Source of the DNA: Berberis thunbergii
Taxonomy: Eukaryota > Streptophyta > Magnoliopsida > Ranunculales > Berberidaceae
NCBI GenBank assembly: GCA_003290165.1
Contig: QNQO01000797.1
Location: 62,001 to 126,000, forward strand
Direction: 5' to 3'
Length of the DNA stretch: 64,000 nucleotides
The position numbers and the translations under genes were made by a program. Of this stretch, positions 62,493 through 64,000 are shown piece by piece; within the stretch, counting starts at the first letter, position 1; the number at the start of each line of letters is the position of its first letter. The notes under the pieces were generated by a model that saw only the letters and a program-made list of their open reading frames with translations, searched no databases and had not been told where the DNA came from.

Positions 62493-63168
62493 TGATGCAG
62501 TCGATTTTTGCTCCCTGCTTTGACCCTGTTCCTGCTTACATACACAAGTAACGCATGTGAGCCACAAACCACCGTGAGGTGGCCGATGGCACTCTGATGC
62601 TAAAGTTAGACAGGGATCTGAGGAAGGTGTAATGTTGTAACATGAAATTTGTTGCGTACCTTAGCTTACCAACCTTATGTCTTATTTATAGTGCAAGGAG
62701 TCTTGGTTCTACCATGCCATCATGGGCATAGTTTAGGAAAGAGATCTTCGTGGAAATACCTCCTAATTTGGAGTCGTGCTGTAGGAGAGAAATTACCTGT
62801 TAGCTTTGCACTCCTAGATATGCAGGAGATAGTTCCCAATCTAAGAGAAATTTGGAAGAGAGTTTCCCTGTGTGGAAGATACTCTGGTGTTTGCTTCCTA
62901 GTTGGAAATAGAGAGCAGCTGTAGTTGCCCGTCCGAAGTTGATCCTCGTGATACTTGCCTAAAGAGGGCATATGGGTATTGAGGATGGCTGTGAGACATG
63001 TGGGCCTAGCATGTTGTGAGAGTCCGGGTCCACTTGGCAGATTGAAGTTAGGCAGATTAGATTCGATTGGGCTGGATTAGTGTTGCGCCGATGTTTGAGC
63101 CAGTAGTTCCTCGAGATCATCATGACACATGTTCGGCTTAGAAGTGTGACCATTTTTATGTATCATCA
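62493..63168 (-). repeat. 3' LTR of gypsy element C, 676 bp
   Basis: TGATGCAGTCG start and TATGTATCATCA end on the + strand, with TGATG/CATCA inverted termini. Exactly as long as the solo LTR at 41388-42063. Confidence 0.85.
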
Positions 63169-63416
63169 GGTACTCCCCTGAGTTAGTGGGCCATCACATC
63201 GGTTTGCTAAGTCATCTCTTGAAGGGATGTGACGCTTATGATGATTGAGTCTGAATCGTTGCTTGAGCCACACACTGCATTAATTGGGCGTGCGTTGGTT
63301 CGACGAAAAAAGGCGGGAACCTATCCTCTATATAGGTCATCTGCATTGCTAAGATTGACCCTTCTACTTTACTTGCTTTTGAAGATATTGTTCTGAAAGG
63401 TTCATTTGTCTTCTTC

Positions 63417-64000
63417 ATGGCTCAAGAAAACCTTCTTGAAGATGTTGTTCTGGCTAAAGGCCTAGAGTGTTTTGAAGACAGGTTGCTGTCCGAGCCTAGT
63501 CTTGCTAAAATCCGTACAAAGTTTGGAGTTTCTGAAGAATTCCCGTTGTACCTTCTGTTGGGCGACCAGACGCCAATGTTGCCTCCGACCGGTGTCATCA
63601 GTTTACAACGAGGGTTGCTTCAAACTGGAGTGTGTTTCCCGATTCTGGACATGATTTGGGAGTTCTTGGGGATTCCTCCAACTCAGTTGGGACCCAATGG
63701 GTACATGATCATTCTCATGATTCTGTTCACTGCTAAGGAGGCCAGCGTTAGTGTGACCTTGCAAATGATTTAGTTGCTGACCGCTCTTCGACTGCAGAAC
63801 AATGTTGTTTGCAAGATGAAGTTGCCGAATTGCTTCGTTAACCTGCGGGATGATTTCATGTTCTGGCAGAAGTACTGTTTTCTAGCCCCTGCTAATTCAA
63901 TATATTTTCGGTGCAAGGGTCGTTCGCTTGAGCGAAGTTCAGGTCGCTTCGTAAGTTCAACTCCTTTCCTGTGACTTTGATGTGCTTGATAGCGGTTTGA
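63417..64000 (+). pseudogene. extra ORF of element C (putative gypsy-type transposon protein), 5' part
   Basis: Starts MAQENLLEDVVLAKGLECFE and continues through DRLLSEPSLAKIRTKFGVSE, LLQTGVCFPILDMIWEFLGI and PPTQLGPNGYMIILMILF. One in-frame TAG (63771-63773) breaks the frame; the next residues LLTALRLQNN continue it, so it is a single nonsense change. The frame then runs to GTAAGT at 63951, a probable splice donor at the position of the intron in element A. The rest lies outside the window. It faces opposite to the element's LTR orientation. Confidence 0.65.

Larger units (their letters stand above)
62493..64000 (-). mobile_element. gypsy (Tat-like) element C, 3' part, continues beyond window
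   Basis: A complete LTR (62493-63168), a polypurine tract on the - strand (inverse of ggtactcccctgagttagtg, 63169-63188) and the start of the antisense ORF (63417 on) are in the same arrangement as element A. The element lies inside the LTR of element B, so it is younger. Confidence 0.75.

Overview
This is plant nuclear DNA, most likely from an eudicot. The reasons are GT-AG spliced genes with AT-rich introns, a plant MATE/DETOXIFICATION gene, a nuclear relic of gyrase subunit A (an organellar enzyme in plants), and several plant transposon types (Tat-like Ty3/gypsy, Ty1/copia, L1 and RTE LINEs, hAT, Harbinger). I cannot name the species. The window is mostly layered transposable elements with one apparently intact host gene.

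Layout: 1-6.8 kb is a decayed L1-type LINE on the + strand (end of ORF1, then endonuclease, reverse transcriptase, zinc finger and RNase H) with a long 3' tail. Two non-autonomous hAT elements follow at 6973-8459 and 8521-9136, each with a perfect 8-bp target duplication. From 9.4 to 14.7 kb, seven exon-like blocks of a DNA gyrase subunit A gene lie on the - strand. That copy has a frameshift and damaged splice sites, and a 1.1-kb TRIM-like LTR element sits between two of its exons. An RTE LINE relic (15.2-15.6 kb) and a 2.4-kb solo LTR with a 5-bp duplication (15802-18204) come next, then 3 kb of unrecognised sequence with a foldback hairpin.

From 21.5 to 28.5 kb is a Ty3/gypsy (Tat-like) element without pol. 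Its gag-protease is on the - strand and a second, apparently spliced ORF (resembling the 'putative gypsy type transposon' family) is on the + strand. LINE relics and a 2.2-kb inverted-repeat element fill 29-32.6 kb. The one intact gene, an eight-exon MATE transporter (488 codons plus stop), occupies 34122-39761, with a probable 5'UTR intron before it and a Harbinger-type MITE in intron 4.

From 40.5 to 46.1 kb are a copia LTR relic, a 676-bp solo LTR of the same gypsy family (TSD CAAAT), several MITE-like repeats and another gypsy LTR piece. A 7.7-kb Ty1/copia element (46124-53865) has both LTRs but a broken polyprotein, itself interrupted by a 1.7-kb insertion. From 53.9 kb to the end the window holds three more gypsy-family pieces: a 3' half with the antisense ORF and a 3' LTR (53866-55985); a gag-protease copy with a 145-bp tandem array beside it (about 56.4-62.5 kb); and the start of a further copy inserted into the LTR of the previous one (62493 to the end).

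The most notable pattern is that all three copies that keep the extra ORF carry it antisense to the element, next to the 3' LTR. Two keep a GTAAGT donor at the same codon position, which suggests a separate, spliced antisense gene in an element family that here lacks pol.
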